DNA of 64,000 nucleotides from Pseudonocardia endophytica (GCF_004339565.1 NZ_SMFZ01000002.1:1116001-1180000); one strand, 5' to 3'; shown: positions 23,238-32,485, counted from the first letter of the stretch. Program-made: numbers and translations. Notes: generated by a model from the sequence alone, not told the origin.

Positions 23238-26200
23238 ATGGGAATGTCGCGGCGGATCGCCGTCGTCGGGTTGATCGCCGTCGGCGCCGTGCTCCTCCAG
23301 ATCCCGGCCGCGTCCGCCACGGTCGTCCGTGGTTTCGCGCAGGACTACGCGGGCGAGGTCTACGGCGACTTCCTCGAGGCGGGCAACGGGAGCATGCGTT
23401 GCCCGGACCCGGCCGACCCGCAGGATCCCGGCGGTGCCGCGCCGGCCGGCTGCGCCGATGCCCAGGCCAAGCGCTCGCGGGCGCCGGAGGCCGTGAACGA
23501 CGCCTACTACATGCGTTTCGCCGACGTCGACACCGACCCCGCCACGTTCAACTCCAGCCGCGCGTCGACCACCGTTCCGCCCGGTGCGCGCGTCGTGCAG
23601 GCGCGCCTGAACTGGGCAGGCAACACCGGCCGGATCAAGAACGCGGACGGGACGATCGCGGACGGGGTGGCGTGCAACACCCGCCAGTTCCTGCCAGGGG
23701 CCGGCGACGCCGCGCCGCCGGCCGGCTCACCGGACTCGACACCGGTCCAGCTCACGGTGGGTACCGGGCGCACGGCCGTGGCGCCCGCGAACTACACCGC
23801 GGACCCGGACTCGGCGTTCACCCAGGACAACCCGCAGTACTACTCCGCGACGGCGGACGTCACCGCGGCGTTCGCCTCCGCGCGGTCGGGCGTCGCGCTG
23901 CCCGTGACCGTCGGCAACATCTGGTCCCCGCAGGGCTTCGGCTGCTTCGCGGGGTGGTCGCTGACCGTGGTCTACGGCTACGACGCGCCGAACCCCACCT
24001 ACGCGCCCGTGAAGAGGGCGATCTTCCTCTACAACGGGCACGTCCGGCAGGCCTCGAGCGACCCGCCCACGGTCACGTCGGTCAGCGGGTTCCGCGTGGC
24101 CGACCCGGCCGTCCGGGTGGGGTCGACCGCCTACGAGGGCGACGCCAACATCGCCAGGGACCGCCTGACCGTCAACGGTGAACCGGTCCCCGAGCCCGGC
24201 ACCAACGAGCTCGACAACTTCTTCGTCTCGAACGCGGCCGGCGCCACGGCGCCGAACGTGCCGAACAACCTGTCGGTGGACGCCAAGCAGCAGACGACCG
24301 ACCGCATCCCGGTCGGGTCGTCGTCGGCCGACCTGGCCTTCAGCACCGACGGCGACTCCTACCTCGCCACCGGGCTCGCGCTCTCCGCGCCGATCCCGTC
24401 GCTGCGCATCGTCAAGGAGACCCAGGGCGGTCCGTTCCGTCCCGGCGAACCCGTCACGTTCTCGATCACGGTGACCAGCGTGGGCGGCGCGCCCACCACC
24501 GGCGTCGCCGTCGACGATCCGCTGTTCCAGGACTGCTCCCGGCCCGTCGGCGACCTGGTCGCCGGCGCGTCGAGCACCTACACGTGCACCGGTCCGGCGC
24601 CGGACACCGACACGACCAACGTCGCCACGGCGTCCGGGCAGGATCCCTACGGCGAGACGCTCACCGCCACCGACGACGCCCCGGTGACGATCGCGGACAG
24701 CCCGAAGATCGACCTGACCAAGCTCACCGTCAACACGAACGCCACGCCGCCGACCTACCCGGCCGGCTCCGAGGTGCCGTTCACGCTGACCACCACGAAC
24801 ACCGGCGACACGCCCCTGACCGACGTCACGGTGGACGACCCGACGACCCCGGCCTGCGACAGCACGATCGGGGATCTCGCGCCCGGCCAGTCCGTCCAGA
24901 AGAAGTGCACCGCGACCGCGCCGATCCCGGACGGCAAGAACACCGCGACCGCGACCGGGCGGGACCCGGTCACCGGCACGCCGGTGACCGACACCGCCAC
25001 GGTCGCGGCGCCGACGCCCGGCGACGTCGGTGGGCGGGTCTACAACGACCGCGACGGCGACGGCGTCCCGGAGCCGCAGAACGGCGAGACCGGGATCGGC
25101 GGGACACCGGTGACGCTGTCCGGCAAGGACCCGGAGGGTCAGCCGGTCACGCGGGACACGACGACCGGGCCGGACGGGACCTACACGTTCACGGACGTCT
25201 ACCCGGGCACCTACACGGTCACCGAGAAGCAGCCGGACGGCTTCGCCGACGGCCCGGAACGCCCGGGCCCCGGATCGACGGTCGCCGGGCCGGACGCGAT
25301 CACGGTGACGGTGCCGTCCGGCGGTGACGCCCCGGACAACGACTTCACCGAGACGGCGACCTCCGGTGTCGCGGGTGTCGTCTACCAGGACCTCGACCGC
25401 GACGGGACGCGCGGTGGCGACGAGCCCCCGATCCCGAACGCCGCCGTGACGCTGTCCGGCACCGACGACGTCGGGAACCCGGTGCGGCTCGGCGCGAAGA
25501 CCGGCACCGACGGCGCCTACGACTTCCCGGCGCTGCGGCCCGGCTCCTACCGGGTGGACGAGACCCAGCCCACCGCGTTCGACGACGGCGCGGACCGGGT
25601 CGGGACGGCAGGCGGCACGCTCGTCCCGCCGGACGGCATCGCCGGGATCGCGCTGCCGCCGGACACCCGGGCGACCGGGTACGACTTCGGCGAGCTGCCC
25701 CGGGCCGGGATCTCCGGCCGCGTGGTGGACGACACCGGGCAGGGCCTCCCCGGCACCCCGGTCACCGTGACCGGGACCGACGACGGCGGCGAGCCCGTCC
25801 AGCGCCCGACGACCACCGGTCCGGACGGCAGCTGGTCGGTGACCGACCTCCCGCCCGGCACCTACTCCGTGACGGTGCCGACGCGCCCCGGCTACGGCGA
25901 CGGTCCGGACACGCCCGGTCCGGCGGGCGGGCAGAGCCAGCCTCCCGGCACGATCACGGGCATCCGGGTCGATCCGGGTGAGCAGGCCACCGGGTACGAG
26001 TTCACCCAGACCGTCGGCTCGCTGGCCGGCACCGTCTGCGTGGACACGAACCGGGACGGCAAGCGGGGCGACGCCGAGCCGGGGATCGGCGGTGTCGAGA
26101 TCGGCCTGACCGGGACCGACGCCACCGGCGCCCCGGTGCAGCGGACGACCCGCACCGACCCGTCCGGCGGGTACCGGTTCGACGGGCTGCTCGGCGGGAC

Positions 26201-29200
26201 CTACGACCTCGGCGAGACGCAGCCGGCGGGCTACGCCGACGGCGCGGACACGCCCGGCACGGCCGGTGGCACCGCCACGCCCCCGGACCGGATCACCGGC
26301 ATCGGGCTGCGGCCGGGTGCCGACGGGACCGGCTACCACTTCTGCGAGCAGGGCGGCGCGGCCCTGTCCGGCGTCGTCGCCGACGACGACGGGCGCGGCA
26401 TCCCGAACGTCCCGGTGACCGTCACCGGAACCGACGGCGCGGGCCAGCCGGTCCAGCGGGACACGACGACGGCACCGAACGGGTCGTGGTCGGTGCCGAA
26501 CCTGCCCGGCGGCACCTACACGGTGACGGCGCCGGAGCAGCCCGGGTACGGCGAGGCGCCGGACCGGGCGGGCACCGCGGGCGGCGACACGTCGGAGTCC
26601 GGCACGATCTCCGGCATCACGCTCGAGCCGGGGGAGAACGCGGGTGGCTACGCGTTCGTCGCGGCCGCCGGGTCCGTGTCCGGGACGGTGTTCGCCGACG
26701 TCGACGACGACGGCGAGCCCGGTCCCGGCGAGGCCCCGATCCCCGGGACGACCGTCACGGTGAGCGGGCAGGACGACGCGGGCGCCCCGGTGGAGCGCAC
26801 CGCCCGTACCGGCCCGGACGGGACCTACCGGGTCGGCAGCCTGCCCGAGGGCACCTACTCGGTGACCGAGACCCAGCCGCCCGGCTACGCCGACGGCAGG
26901 GACACGCCAGGTGACGGCGGCGGTGACCCGATCCCGCCGGACACGATCGGCGGGGTCGAGGTCCCGGCCGGCGAGGACGTCACCGGGTACGACTTCGGCG
27001 AGCGCGGCGCGACGCTGTCCGGCACGCTCACCGACGACAACGGGACGGCGTTGACCGGCGTGCCCGTGGCCGTCACCGGGCCGACCGGCCCCGGCTCCAC
27101 CCGCCACGAGGTGCAGACGGGGGAGGACGGCACCTGGTCGGTGCCGGGCCTGCCGGGCGGCACGTACTCGGTGGCCGTCCCGCAGCCGGTCGGCTACGGC
27201 GACGGGCCGGACACGCCGGGCACCGCGGGAGGCACGCCGAAGGCGCCCAACACGATCACCGGGATCGGGCTCGAACCCGGTGAGGACGCGAACGGCTACG
27301 CGTTCACGACGACGACGTCCTCGATCGCCGGCGTGGTCTGCGTGGACGCCGACGGCGACGGCCGGCGGGGTCCATCGGACCCGGTACTCGGTGACGTGCC
27401 GATCACGCTGACCGGTACCGACGCGGCGGGCACCGCCGTCGACCGGCCGGTCCGCACCGCTCCGGACGGCACGTTCCGGGTCGACGGGCTGCTCGCCGGG
27501 ACCTACGACCTCGCCGAGACGCAACCCGACGGCTACCAGGACGGTCCCGACCGCGCCGGTACCGCGGGCGGCACGGTGACGGAGCCGGACTCGATCACCG
27601 GGATCGCGCTCGGCCCGGGCAACGACGCGACGGGCTACGAGTTCTGCGAACGCCCGACGCAGCCCGCTCCGCAACCGGTCGCCCCGCCCGAGCCGGGCCA
27701 GCCCGGTGAGCCGGGCCAGCCCGGGCAGCCGCCCGAGCCTGGCCAGCCGAGCCAGCCGGGTCAGCCCGGTCAGCCGGGCGAGCCGGGCCAGCCGGGTCAG
27801 CCGGGCGAGCCGGGCGAGCCGGGCGAGCCGGGTCAGCCTGGACAGCCGGGCGAGCCGGGTCAGCCGGGCGAGCCGGGTCAGCCGGGTCAGCCGGGCGAGC
27901 CGGGTCAGCCGGGCGAGCCGGGCCAGCCGGGGCAGCCTGGTCAGCCGGGCGAGCCGGGCCAGCCGGGTCAGCCGGGTCAGCCGGGCGAGCCTGGTCAGCC
28001 GAGCCAGCCCGGTCAGCCGGGCCAGCCGGGTCAGCCGGGCGAGCCTGGTCAGCCGAGCCAGCCCGGTCAGCCGAGCCAGCCGGGCGAGCCCGGCCAGCCG
28101 AGCCAGCCGGGCGAGCCCGGACAGCCGGGTCAGCCGGGCGAGCCCGGACAGCCGGGTCAGCCGAGCCAGCCGGGTCAGCCGAGCCAGCCGGGTCAGCCCG
28201 GTCAGCCGGGTCAGCCGGGTCAGCCGGGCCAGCCGGGTCAGCCGGGTCAGCCTGGTCAGCCAGGTGAGCCGGGGCAGCCGGGGCAGCCGGGTCAGCCTGG
28301 TCAGCCGGGTCAGCCGGGCGAACCGGCGGAGCCCGTCGTGCCGCCGCAGCCGGGAGGCACGCCGGTCCCGCCCGGGGACAACCAGCTGCCGGCCCCTGGG
28401 GAGATCCCGCCCTCGGACTCGACCCCGCCCGCCGGGACGGTGACCGGAACGGTCTACGTCGACCGGGACGGCGACGGGACCCGGGACGCGGACGAGCCAG
28501 GTGTCCCGCAGGTCCAGGTCACGCTGACGAACCGCGACACCGGACAGGCGGTGACCGCGACGACCGGTCCGGACGGGACGTACTCGGCGACGGACCTGCC
28601 CGCTGGGCAGTACGTCGTGACCCACGAGCGGCCGAGGAACTACGGGGCGTCCACACCGGACGACGTCGACGTCACCGTCTCGCCGACCGGGGGAGCCCGC
28701 GCCGACTTCGGTGACCGTCTCGGGTCGATCGGCGGGACCGTGTTCGCGGACCGGGACGGGGACGGCGTGCGTGACGCGTCCGAGCCGGCACGGTCCGGGG
28801 TGACCGCGGTCCTGTTCGTCGACGGGAACCCGCGACCGCGGGCGAGTACGACCTCCGGCGCCGACGGCCGGTTCCGGTTCGACGACGTGCGGGTCGGGCG
28901 CTACCGGGTCGCGGTCCAGCCGCCGGACGGCTCGCGCCTGAGCCCCGGCTCCGGGGTCGACCCGACGACCTGGATGTCCCCGCCGATCACGATCACCGTG
29001 CAGGGACGGGACATCACCCAGGCCGAGCTCGCTCCGGTCGCGGTCCGGCCGTACAGCCCGCCGCCGCGGCAGCGGCCCGGGACACCGCCGGGAACCCCGC
29101 CCTCGGCGAGGCCGACCCCGCCGTCGTCGAAGCCGGCCCCGCCGTCGTCGAAGCCGGGCACTCCTCCGGTGAGCCCGGTGCGGCCCCCGGCGAAGCCCGC

Positions 29201-29525
29201 GGTCCCGCCGTCGCTCGTCGCTCCGCCGGCGTCCGGCACGCCGTCCGCACCGGGTGGCAACCCGAACATGGGTCCCGGCAGCCCGTCGGCCGTCCCGCGT
29301 CCCGGGCCGGCCACGGCGGGGCAGACACCGTCCCGTCCGGCACCGTCGCCGGGCCAGAACGGCTCGGGGCAGACCGCCCCCGGCCAGGGCAAGGGCGGGA
29401 GCCTGGCGTGGACCGGCGCGGTCGTCGAGCCACTGCTGTGGATCGCCGGCGCGCTCGCCATCCTCGGGGCGGCGGCGCTCGCCGTGCGGGCGTACCGGAA
29501 CCGTCGACGGGAACCGCTGGAGTGA
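23238..29525 (+). CDS. Giant cell-wall-anchored adhesin: SdrD-B domains, collagen-like stalk, LAWTG sorting signal
   Basis: The 2095-aa product has a signal peptide (hydrophobic 8-26) and a unique N-terminal region (about 28-385). Two DUF11-like Ig modules (about 388-590) and eight SdrD B/CnaB-type domains (about 594-1480) follow. A Gly-x-Pro stretch of about 70 triplets (GQP, GEP, SQP; DNA 27688-28325) precedes two more B domains (about 1731-1925) and a Pro-rich wall-spanning tail. The C-terminus is LAWTG (2056-2060), a hydrophobic helix and a basic end. Some B domains carry DxDxDG calcium loops (1, 2, 4, 6, 8, 9 and 10), while 3, 5 and 7 have a shorter variant. LAxTG is the class E sortase signal, and such a sortase is two genes downstream. 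Three TTCCAC-N5-TGTTGA sites precede it. Confidence 0.92.
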   Translation: MGMSRRIAVVGLIAVGAVLLQIPAASATVVRGFAQDYAGEVYGDFLEAGNGSMRCPDPADPQDPGGAAPAGCADAQAKRSRAPEAVNDAYYMRFADVDTDPATFNSSRASTTVPPGARVVQARLNWAGNTGRIKNADGTIADGVACNTRQFLPGAGDAAPPAGSPDSTPVQLTVGTGRTAVAPANYTADPDSAFTQDNPQYYSATADVTAAFASARSGVALPVTVGNIWSPQGFGCFAGWSLTVVYGYDAPNPTYAPVKRAIFLYNGHVRQASSDPPTVTSVSGFRVADPAVRVGSTAYEGDANIARDRLTVNGEPVPEPGTNELDNFFVSNAAGATAPNVPNNLSVDAKQQTTDRIPVGSSSADLAFSTDGDSYLATGLALSAPIPSLRIVKETQGGPFRPGEPVTFSITVTSVGGAPTTGVAVDDPLFQDCSRPVGDLVAGASSTYTCTGPAPDTDTTNVATASGQDPYGETLTATDDAPVTIADSPKIDLTKLTVNTNATPPTYPAGSEVPFTLTTTNTGDTPLTDVTVDDPTTPACDSTIGDLAPGQSVQKKCTATAPIPDGKNTATATGRDPVTGTPVTDTATVAAPTPGDVGGRVYNDRDGDGVPEPQNGETGIGGTPVTLSGKDPEGQPVTRDTTTGPDGTYTFTDVYPGTYTVTEKQPDGFADGPERPGPGSTVAGPDAITVTVPSGGDAPDNDFTETATSGVAGVVYQDLDRDGTRGGDEPPIPNAAVTLSGTDDVGNPVRLGAKTGTDGAYDFPALRPGSYRVDETQPTAFDDGADRVGTAGGTLVPPDGIAGIALPPDTRATGYDFGELPRAGISGRVVDDTGQGLPGTPVTVTGTDDGGEPVQRPTTTGPDGSWSVTDLPPGTYSVTVPTRPGYGDGPDTPGPAGGQSQPPGTITGIRVDPGEQATGYEFTQTVGSLAGTVCVDTNRDGKRGDAEPGIGGVEIGLTGTDATGAPVQRTTRTDPSGGYRFDGLLGGTYDLGETQPAGYADGADTPGTAGGTATPPDRITGIGLRPGADGTGYHFCEQGGAALSGVVADDDGRGIPNVPVTVTGTDGAGQPVQRDTTTAPNGSWSVPNLPGGTYTVTAPEQPGYGEAPDRAGTAGGDTSESGTISGITLEPGENAGGYAFVAAAGSVSGTVFADVDDDGEPGPGEAPIPGTTVTVSGQDDAGAPVERTARTGPDGTYRVGSLPEGTYSVTETQPPGYADGRDTPGDGGGDPIPPDTIGGVEVPAGEDVTGYDFGERGATLSGTLTDDNGTALTGVPVAVTGPTGPGSTRHEVQTGEDGTWSVPGLPGGTYSVAVPQPVGYGDGPDTPGTAGGTPKAPNTITGIGLEPGEDANGYAFTTTTSSIAGVVCVDADGDGRRGPSDPVLGDVPITLTGTDAAGTAVDRPVRTAPDGTFRVDGLLAGTYDLAETQPDGYQDGPDRAGTAGGTVTEPDSITGIALGPGNDATGYEFCERPTQPAPQPVAPPEPGQPGEPGQPGQPPEPGQPSQPGQPGQPGEPGQPGQPGEPGEPGEPGQPGQPGEPGQPGEPGQPGQPGEPGQPGEPGQPGQPGQPGEPGQPGQPGQPGEPGQPSQPGQPGQPGQPGEPGQPSQPGQPSQPGEPGQPSQPGEPGQPGQPGEPGQPGQPSQPGQPSQPGQPGQPGQPGQPGQPGQPGQPGQPGEPGQPGQPGQPGQPGQPGEPAEPVVPPQPGGTPVPPGDNQLPAPGEIPPSDSTPPAGTVTGTVYVDRDGDGTRDADEPGVPQVQVTLTNRDTGQAVTATTGPDGTYSATDLPAGQYVVTHERPRNYGASTPDDVDVTVSPTGGARADFGDRLGSIGGTVFADRDGDGVRDASEPARSGVTAVLFVDGNPRPRASTTSGADGRFRFDDVRVGRYRVAVQPPDGSRLSPGSGVDPTTWMSPPITITVQGRDITQAELAPVAVRPYSPPPRQRPGTPPGTPPSARPTPPSSKPAPPSSKPGTPPVSPVRPPAKPAVPPSLVAPPASGTPSAPGGNPNMGPGSPSAVPRPGPATAGQTPSRPAPSPGQNGSGQTAPGQGKGGSLAWTGAVVEPLLWIAGALAILGAAALAVRAYRNRRREPLE
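27688..28325 (+). repeat. Collagen-like Gly-x-Pro 9-bp tandem repeat
   Basis: About 70 imperfect 9-bp units read GQP, GEP or SQP inside the adhesin. Pro is always third and Gln/Glu second, so a PPII or triple-helical stalk is plausible. The repeat is prone to length variation. Confidence 0.92.
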
Positions 29526-30778
29526 CCGTGGACGATCCGGTGGAGGAGTACGCCGCGTTCCGGCGGTGGCGGCGGCGCTGGTGCACGCTGCTGGCGGCAG
29601 CCGTACTGACCGGGGGGCTCCCGGCCGCGTCGGCGCTCGCCGCGCGGACCGGCCCGCCCGGCCCGCCGGCGTCCCGGGCCGTGGCGAGCTGGCAGTGGCC
29701 GGGAGCAGGCGGAGGCCCGAGTGCGTCGCCCGCGCCCGCCGCGTCGCCCACGCCGGCCGTGGCCCCCGCCCCGGTCACGTCGCCGGCCGTCCCGGAGCGT
29801 GCGGCCCCGGTGACGGGCGCGGACGTCGCACCGTCAGGGAGATCCTCGACGGTCGCCCGGGTCGCGGTCGCGTTCGCGATGGCCCAGCGCGGGCTGCCGT
29901 ACGTCTGGGGCGGGAACGGGCCGGCCGACGGGGACGCCGGTTTCGACTGCTCCGGCCTGAGCTCGGCGGCCTACGAGCGCGCGGGCGTGGGCCTCCCGCG
30001 CACCGCGCACGCGCAGTTCGCCTCCGGCCCGCGGCTGCCGGGCGGGTCGGAGCCGCTGCTCGGCGACCTCGTGTTCTACGGGACCCCGGACGACGTGCAC
30101 CACGTCGGCATCGCGCTCGGCAACGGACGGATGATCAACGCTCCGACGTTCGGGCAACCCGTGCGGACCAGCTGGTACCGGTGGCCGGGCGACGACTACA
30201 TCGGTGCGACACGGCCGTCGGCCCTCCCGGGGACGCTCGCCTTCGTCCCGCTCCCGCCGCGGTGGGCACCCGCGCCCCGGCGGCAGTCGCCCGAGGTGTT
30301 CGCCGCGCCCCCGGCGGGCGACGACGCGCCGGCAGGGCTCGCACCCGTCCCGCCCGTCCCCTCCGGTCCGGCACCGGGCGCCGGTCCGATTGCGCCACCG
30401 GCGCCACCGGCGACGCCGTCCCGGTCCGCGCCCGATCCACGCCTCACCCCGTCCGGCCTGCCGGGCACAGCGGCAGAGCCCCCGGCGCCACCGGGCGGTC
30501 CCGCCGCGGTGACACCGGCCCCGACGACCCCCGGCCCGACTCCCACCCCGACCCCGTCCCGGACCGCCTCGCCGACGCCCCCGGCCCGGCCGGGCACCTC
30601 GCCGCCCTCCGGGACCGGTCCGGCGCCGACGACGTTCGCACCCCGGTCGTTCTCGTCCACGGCCCAGCCGGGGCGGCCACCGACCCCGCAGCCGTCCCCG
30701 TCACCGCCGCAGCCACCGCGACCGGACCGGCAGGAGTCCCCGCCGTCGTCGAACGCGTCCACCCGGCCGACTCCGTGA
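29522..30778 (+). CDS. Secreted NlpC/P60 peptidase with long Pro/Thr-rich tail
   Basis: The 418-aa product has an N-terminal signal or anchor (about 21-43) and an Ala/Pro linker. The NlpC/P60 domain (about 110-235) has catalytic Cys in FDCSGL, His in HHVGIALG and GRMINAP as the usual third-site region. A tail of about 180 residues rich in Pro, Ala and Thr (TPTPTPS and similar) follows. It should cleave peptidoglycan stem peptides. Lying between the adhesin and its sortase, it may open the wall for adhesin insertion. The GTG start overlaps the adhesin stop (GTGA), and its stop overlaps the sortase GTG at 30775. Confidence 0.88.
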   Translation: MTVDDPVEEYAAFRRWRRRWCTLLAAAVLTGGLPAASALAARTGPPGPPASRAVASWQWPGAGGGPSASPAPAASPTPAVAPAPVTSPAVPERAAPVTGADVAPSGRSSTVARVAVAFAMAQRGLPYVWGGNGPADGDAGFDCSGLSSAAYERAGVGLPRTAHAQFASGPRLPGGSEPLLGDLVFYGTPDDVHHVGIALGNGRMINAPTFGQPVRTSWYRWPGDDYIGATRPSALPGTLAFVPLPPRWAPAPRRQSPEVFAAPPAGDDAPAGLAPVPPVPSGPAPGAGPIAPPAPPATPSRSAPDPRLTPSGLPGTAAEPPAPPGGPAAVTPAPTTPGPTPTPTPSRTASPTPPARPGTSPPSGTGPAPTTFAPRSFSSTAQPGRPPTPQPSPSPPQPPRPDRQESPPSSNASTRPTP

Positions 30779-31551
30779 GCTCTCCCGCGGCACGGGGGCG
30801 GCACCGCCGACCGCCCCCGGCGGGACGGGCGCTGCGGGCGGTGGGCGAGGTGTCGCTGACGTTGTCCGTGCTCGTCCTGCTGTTCGTCGTCCACGAGCTG
30901 GTCGTCTCCTCCTGGTTGACCGGGGCGGACCAGCGGGCGGCCGGCGGGGAGCTCGATCGCATCTGGTCGCAGCGGGCACCGAGCGCCGCGGAACCGGCGT
31001 CGTCCGGGTTCGTCCCGGGGCGGCCGATCGCCCGCCTGCAGATCCCGGCACTGGGCGCCGACGGGAACTGGACGGTCCTGGAGGGAGTGGACGGCGCGGA
31101 CCTGGCCCGCGGCCCGGGCCACTATCCCGGGACGGCCGGCCCGGGGGAGCCGGGGAACATCGCGATCGCCGGCCACCGGGTGGGCCGCGGCGCGCCGTTC
31201 GACCGGCTCGGCGAGCTGCAGCCGTGCGACGAGATGGTCCTCGAGACCGCCTCGGCCCGGTACTCCTACCGGCTGCTGCCCGGGCCGGCGCCACCGCAGG
31301 GGCCGCAGTGCGACCTGGTGCGCCGGGCGATCACGAGCGCCGGACCGGTCGCCGACGTCCCGCCGTTCCAGGTCGTCCCGCCCACGCAACGGGACGTCAT
31401 CGCCCCGGTTCCCGGCCGGCCGGAGGTGTCGCCGCCGCCGTCGCTGCGCATGCTGACCCTGACCACGTGCCATCCCCGGTTCTCGGCCCGCTTCCGCCTC
31501 GTCACCCACGCGGTGCTGGTCGCGGTCACCCCACGATCGAGAGGAGCCTGA
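30775..31551 (+). CDS. Class E sortase
   Basis: The 258-aa membrane transpeptidase has an N-terminal anchor helix (about 25-46) and a sortase domain with catalytic His in IAGHRVG, Cys in LTLTTCHP and Arg in SARFRLV. This is the class E pattern TLTTC-HPxFSAxxRL. Class E enzymes recognise LAxTG, which matches the LAWTG end of the adhesin two genes upstream. They join it to the peptidoglycan precursor on the outer face of the membrane. The GTG start overlaps the NlpC/P60 stop, and a conserved 51-aa membrane gene follows after 2 bases. Confidence 0.93.
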   Translation: MSSPAARGRHRRPPPAGRALRAVGEVSLTLSVLVLLFVVHELVVSSWLTGADQRAAGGELDRIWSQRAPSAAEPASSGFVPGRPIARLQIPALGADGNWTVLEGVDGADLARGPGHYPGTAGPGEPGNIAIAGHRVGRGAPFDRLGELQPCDEMVLETASARYSYRLLPGPAPPQGPQCDLVRRAITSAGPVADVPPFQVVPPTQRDVIAPVPGRPEVSPPPSLRMLTLTTCHPRFSARFRLVTHAVLVAVTPRSRGA

Positions 31552-31553
31552 CC

Positions 31554-31709
31554 GTGTACGCATGGATCTGGGGCGTGCTCCCCGGCCGTACCTGGCTCAA
31601 GGCCGTGCAGGCGGCGGTGCTCCTCGCCGTCGTCCTCGCCCTGCTGTTCCTGGTGGTCTTTCCCTGGGTGGAGCTCCACCTGCCGCTCGACGTCTCCTCC
31701 CTCGAATAG
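31554..31709 (+). CDS. 51-aa membrane protein downstream of sortase E
   Basis: The product starts VYAWIWGVLPGRTWLKA and has one strongly hydrophobic helix (about 17-40), then FPWVELHLPLD. From memory, short proteins of this YxWIWRxLPG...VVFPWVEP type often accompany class E sortases in actinobacteria, so this is an accessory gene of unknown function. GAGGAG precedes the GTG. It is the last gene of the adhesin operon. Confidence 0.8.
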   Translation: MYAWIWGVLPGRTWLKAVQAAVLLAVVLALLFLVVFPWVELHLPLDVSSLE

Positions 31710-31723
31710 CGTCGACGACTCCG

Positions 31724-31740
31724 TCAACATGATCGCGGAA
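31724..31740 (-). promoter_or_regulatory. TTCCAC-N5-TGTTGA element, copy F (1 mismatch)
   Basis: On the minus strand it reads TTCCGC-GATCA-TGTTGA. It lies between the adhesin operon end and the first Q/N-rich gene, 41 bp from copy H. Confidence 0.55.
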
Positions 31741-31764
31741 TTCTCCGGAACGTTCTCCCGGCAA

Positions 31765-31781
31765 TCAACGCTCACGTGGAA
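31765..31781 (-). promoter_or_regulatory. TTCCAC-N5-TGTTGA element, copy H (1 mismatch)
   Basis: On the minus strand it reads TTCCAC-GTGAG-CGTTGA. It lies 86 bp before the -35 of the first Q/N-rich gene. Confidence 0.55.
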
Positions 31782-31866
31782 GAATGCTCACGATGCGTGA
31801 TTCCGGATGGAGGAGCCCGATTTCGCCGCTCGATCGTGTTGAGTTCCCGGAAAACTCGCCGTGAAT

Positions 31867-31896
31867 TTGACCGGGTGCATCGCGGCGGTGTACCAA
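31867..31896 (+). promoter_or_regulatory. Promoter of the first Q/N-rich gene
   Basis: TTGACC (31867-31872), an 18-bp spacer, then TACCAA (31891-31896). The same -35, the same following GGG and the same spacing recur before the second Q/N-rich gene. The predicted leader is about 175 nt. Confidence 0.6.
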
Positions 31897-31989
31897 GTGC
31901 GGACCCGGGAAGTCGGGTCGATCTCCGAAACGGTGGTCGACCGGCTGCGACGGGAGGGTGGCTTCGGGGAAGTTAGCGCCGCTCGTCGC

Positions 31990-32021
31990 GGGTGGGTCGA
32001 TTTCTCCTGGTCGACCCACCC
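31990..32021 (+). promoter_or_regulatory. Leader hairpin with CTCCT in the loop
   Basis: Perfect 11-bp arms (31990-32000 and 32011-32021, GGGTGGGTCGA and its complement) enclose a 10-nt loop, TTTCTCCTGG. It is about 57 bases before the ATG of the first Q/N-rich gene, which lacks its own clear ribosome site. The loop could pair with a Shine-Dalgarno-type sequence, so a post-transcriptional role is possible. Confidence 0.5.
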
Positions 32022-32077
32022 GCATCGATCTTCCGGGCTCCGACGGGAAACCTTCTCCGACAGAAAGCGTCGTGCGG

Positions 32078-32485
32078 ATGTCTCGGTTGTGTCGAACCCT
32101 TGTCGTTGCCGCAGCGGTCCTGCCGGCCGGTGTCGCGGCACCCGCCGTCGCGCTGGCCGACGACGGCCCGCCAGCGGGTGTCGGGTCGGTCGGGAGCGGG
32201 GAGTGCTCCGCGCCCCGGGCCGACGGCGGCGCTCCTGCCGTGGACGGTGGCGGTCTGGCCCAGGAGCTCTGGAGCGGGGTGGAGCAGGGCCAGTCGAACC
32301 GCACCGACCAGCGGAACGTCAACGTGGCGCCGGTCGTCCAGGTCGCCCCGACCATCGACGCGGACGGCCTGCTGGGTCGCGACGGCGGCGACGTCCGACC
32401 GGACAACCGGATCGACAACCGGACCATCCAGGAGAACCGGAACGAGACCGTGCAGCACCAGTTCGGGTGCACGCGGGGCGGGTGA
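32078..32485 (+). CDS. Small secreted Q/N-rich repeat protein 1
   Basis: The 135-aa product has a signal peptide (hydrophobic 7-24, ALADDG cleavage). The mature part contains QGQSNRTDQ and, near the end, QENRNETVQ preceded by NRIDNRTIQ. Gln/Asn thus recurs every four residues with N-x-T between (period 8). Two Cys (one early in the mature chain, one near the C-terminus) could form a disulphide. No known family is recognised. The motif is shared with the next gene, and curli- or chaplin-like proteins are only loosely similar. It may be a matrix or fibre protein (inference). There is no visible ribosome site at the ATG. Confidence 0.7.
   Translation: MSRLCRTLVVAAAVLPAGVAAPAVALADDGPPAGVGSVGSGECSAPRADGGAPAVDGGGLAQELWSGVEQGQSNRTDQRNVNVAPVVQVAPTIDADGLLGRDGGDVRPDNRIDNRTIQENRNETVQHQFGCTRGG

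Larger units (their letters stand above)
31710..32077. other. Intergenic region: two regulatory elements, promoter and leader hairpin
   Basis: The 368 bp before the first Q/N-rich gene hold two minus-oriented TTCCAC-N5-TGTTGA-like sites, a TTGACC promoter and an 11-bp stem hairpin, each listed separately. No coding sequence is supported. Confidence 0.65.

Noticed and set aside
27688..28325. CRISPR or satellite DNA
   Set aside because: The 9-bp units are coding Gly-x-Pro triplets within the adhesin and have no unique spacers.
23727..28625. A 1632-codon open frame on the minus strand opposite the adhesin
   Set aside because: It is made of Arg/Leu-rich repeats and lacks any domain. The plus frame has a signal peptide, SdrD B domains and a sorting signal.
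31765..31781. ParB parS half-site (TTCCACGTGA resembles parS)
   Set aside because: The other nine copies do not have the GTGA continuation, and no partition gene is nearby. The likeness is accidental to copy H.
31801..31860. A further regulatory element around GATCGTGTTGA at about 31832
   Set aside because: The TTCCAC half is replaced by CCGCTC, so only half the motif matches.
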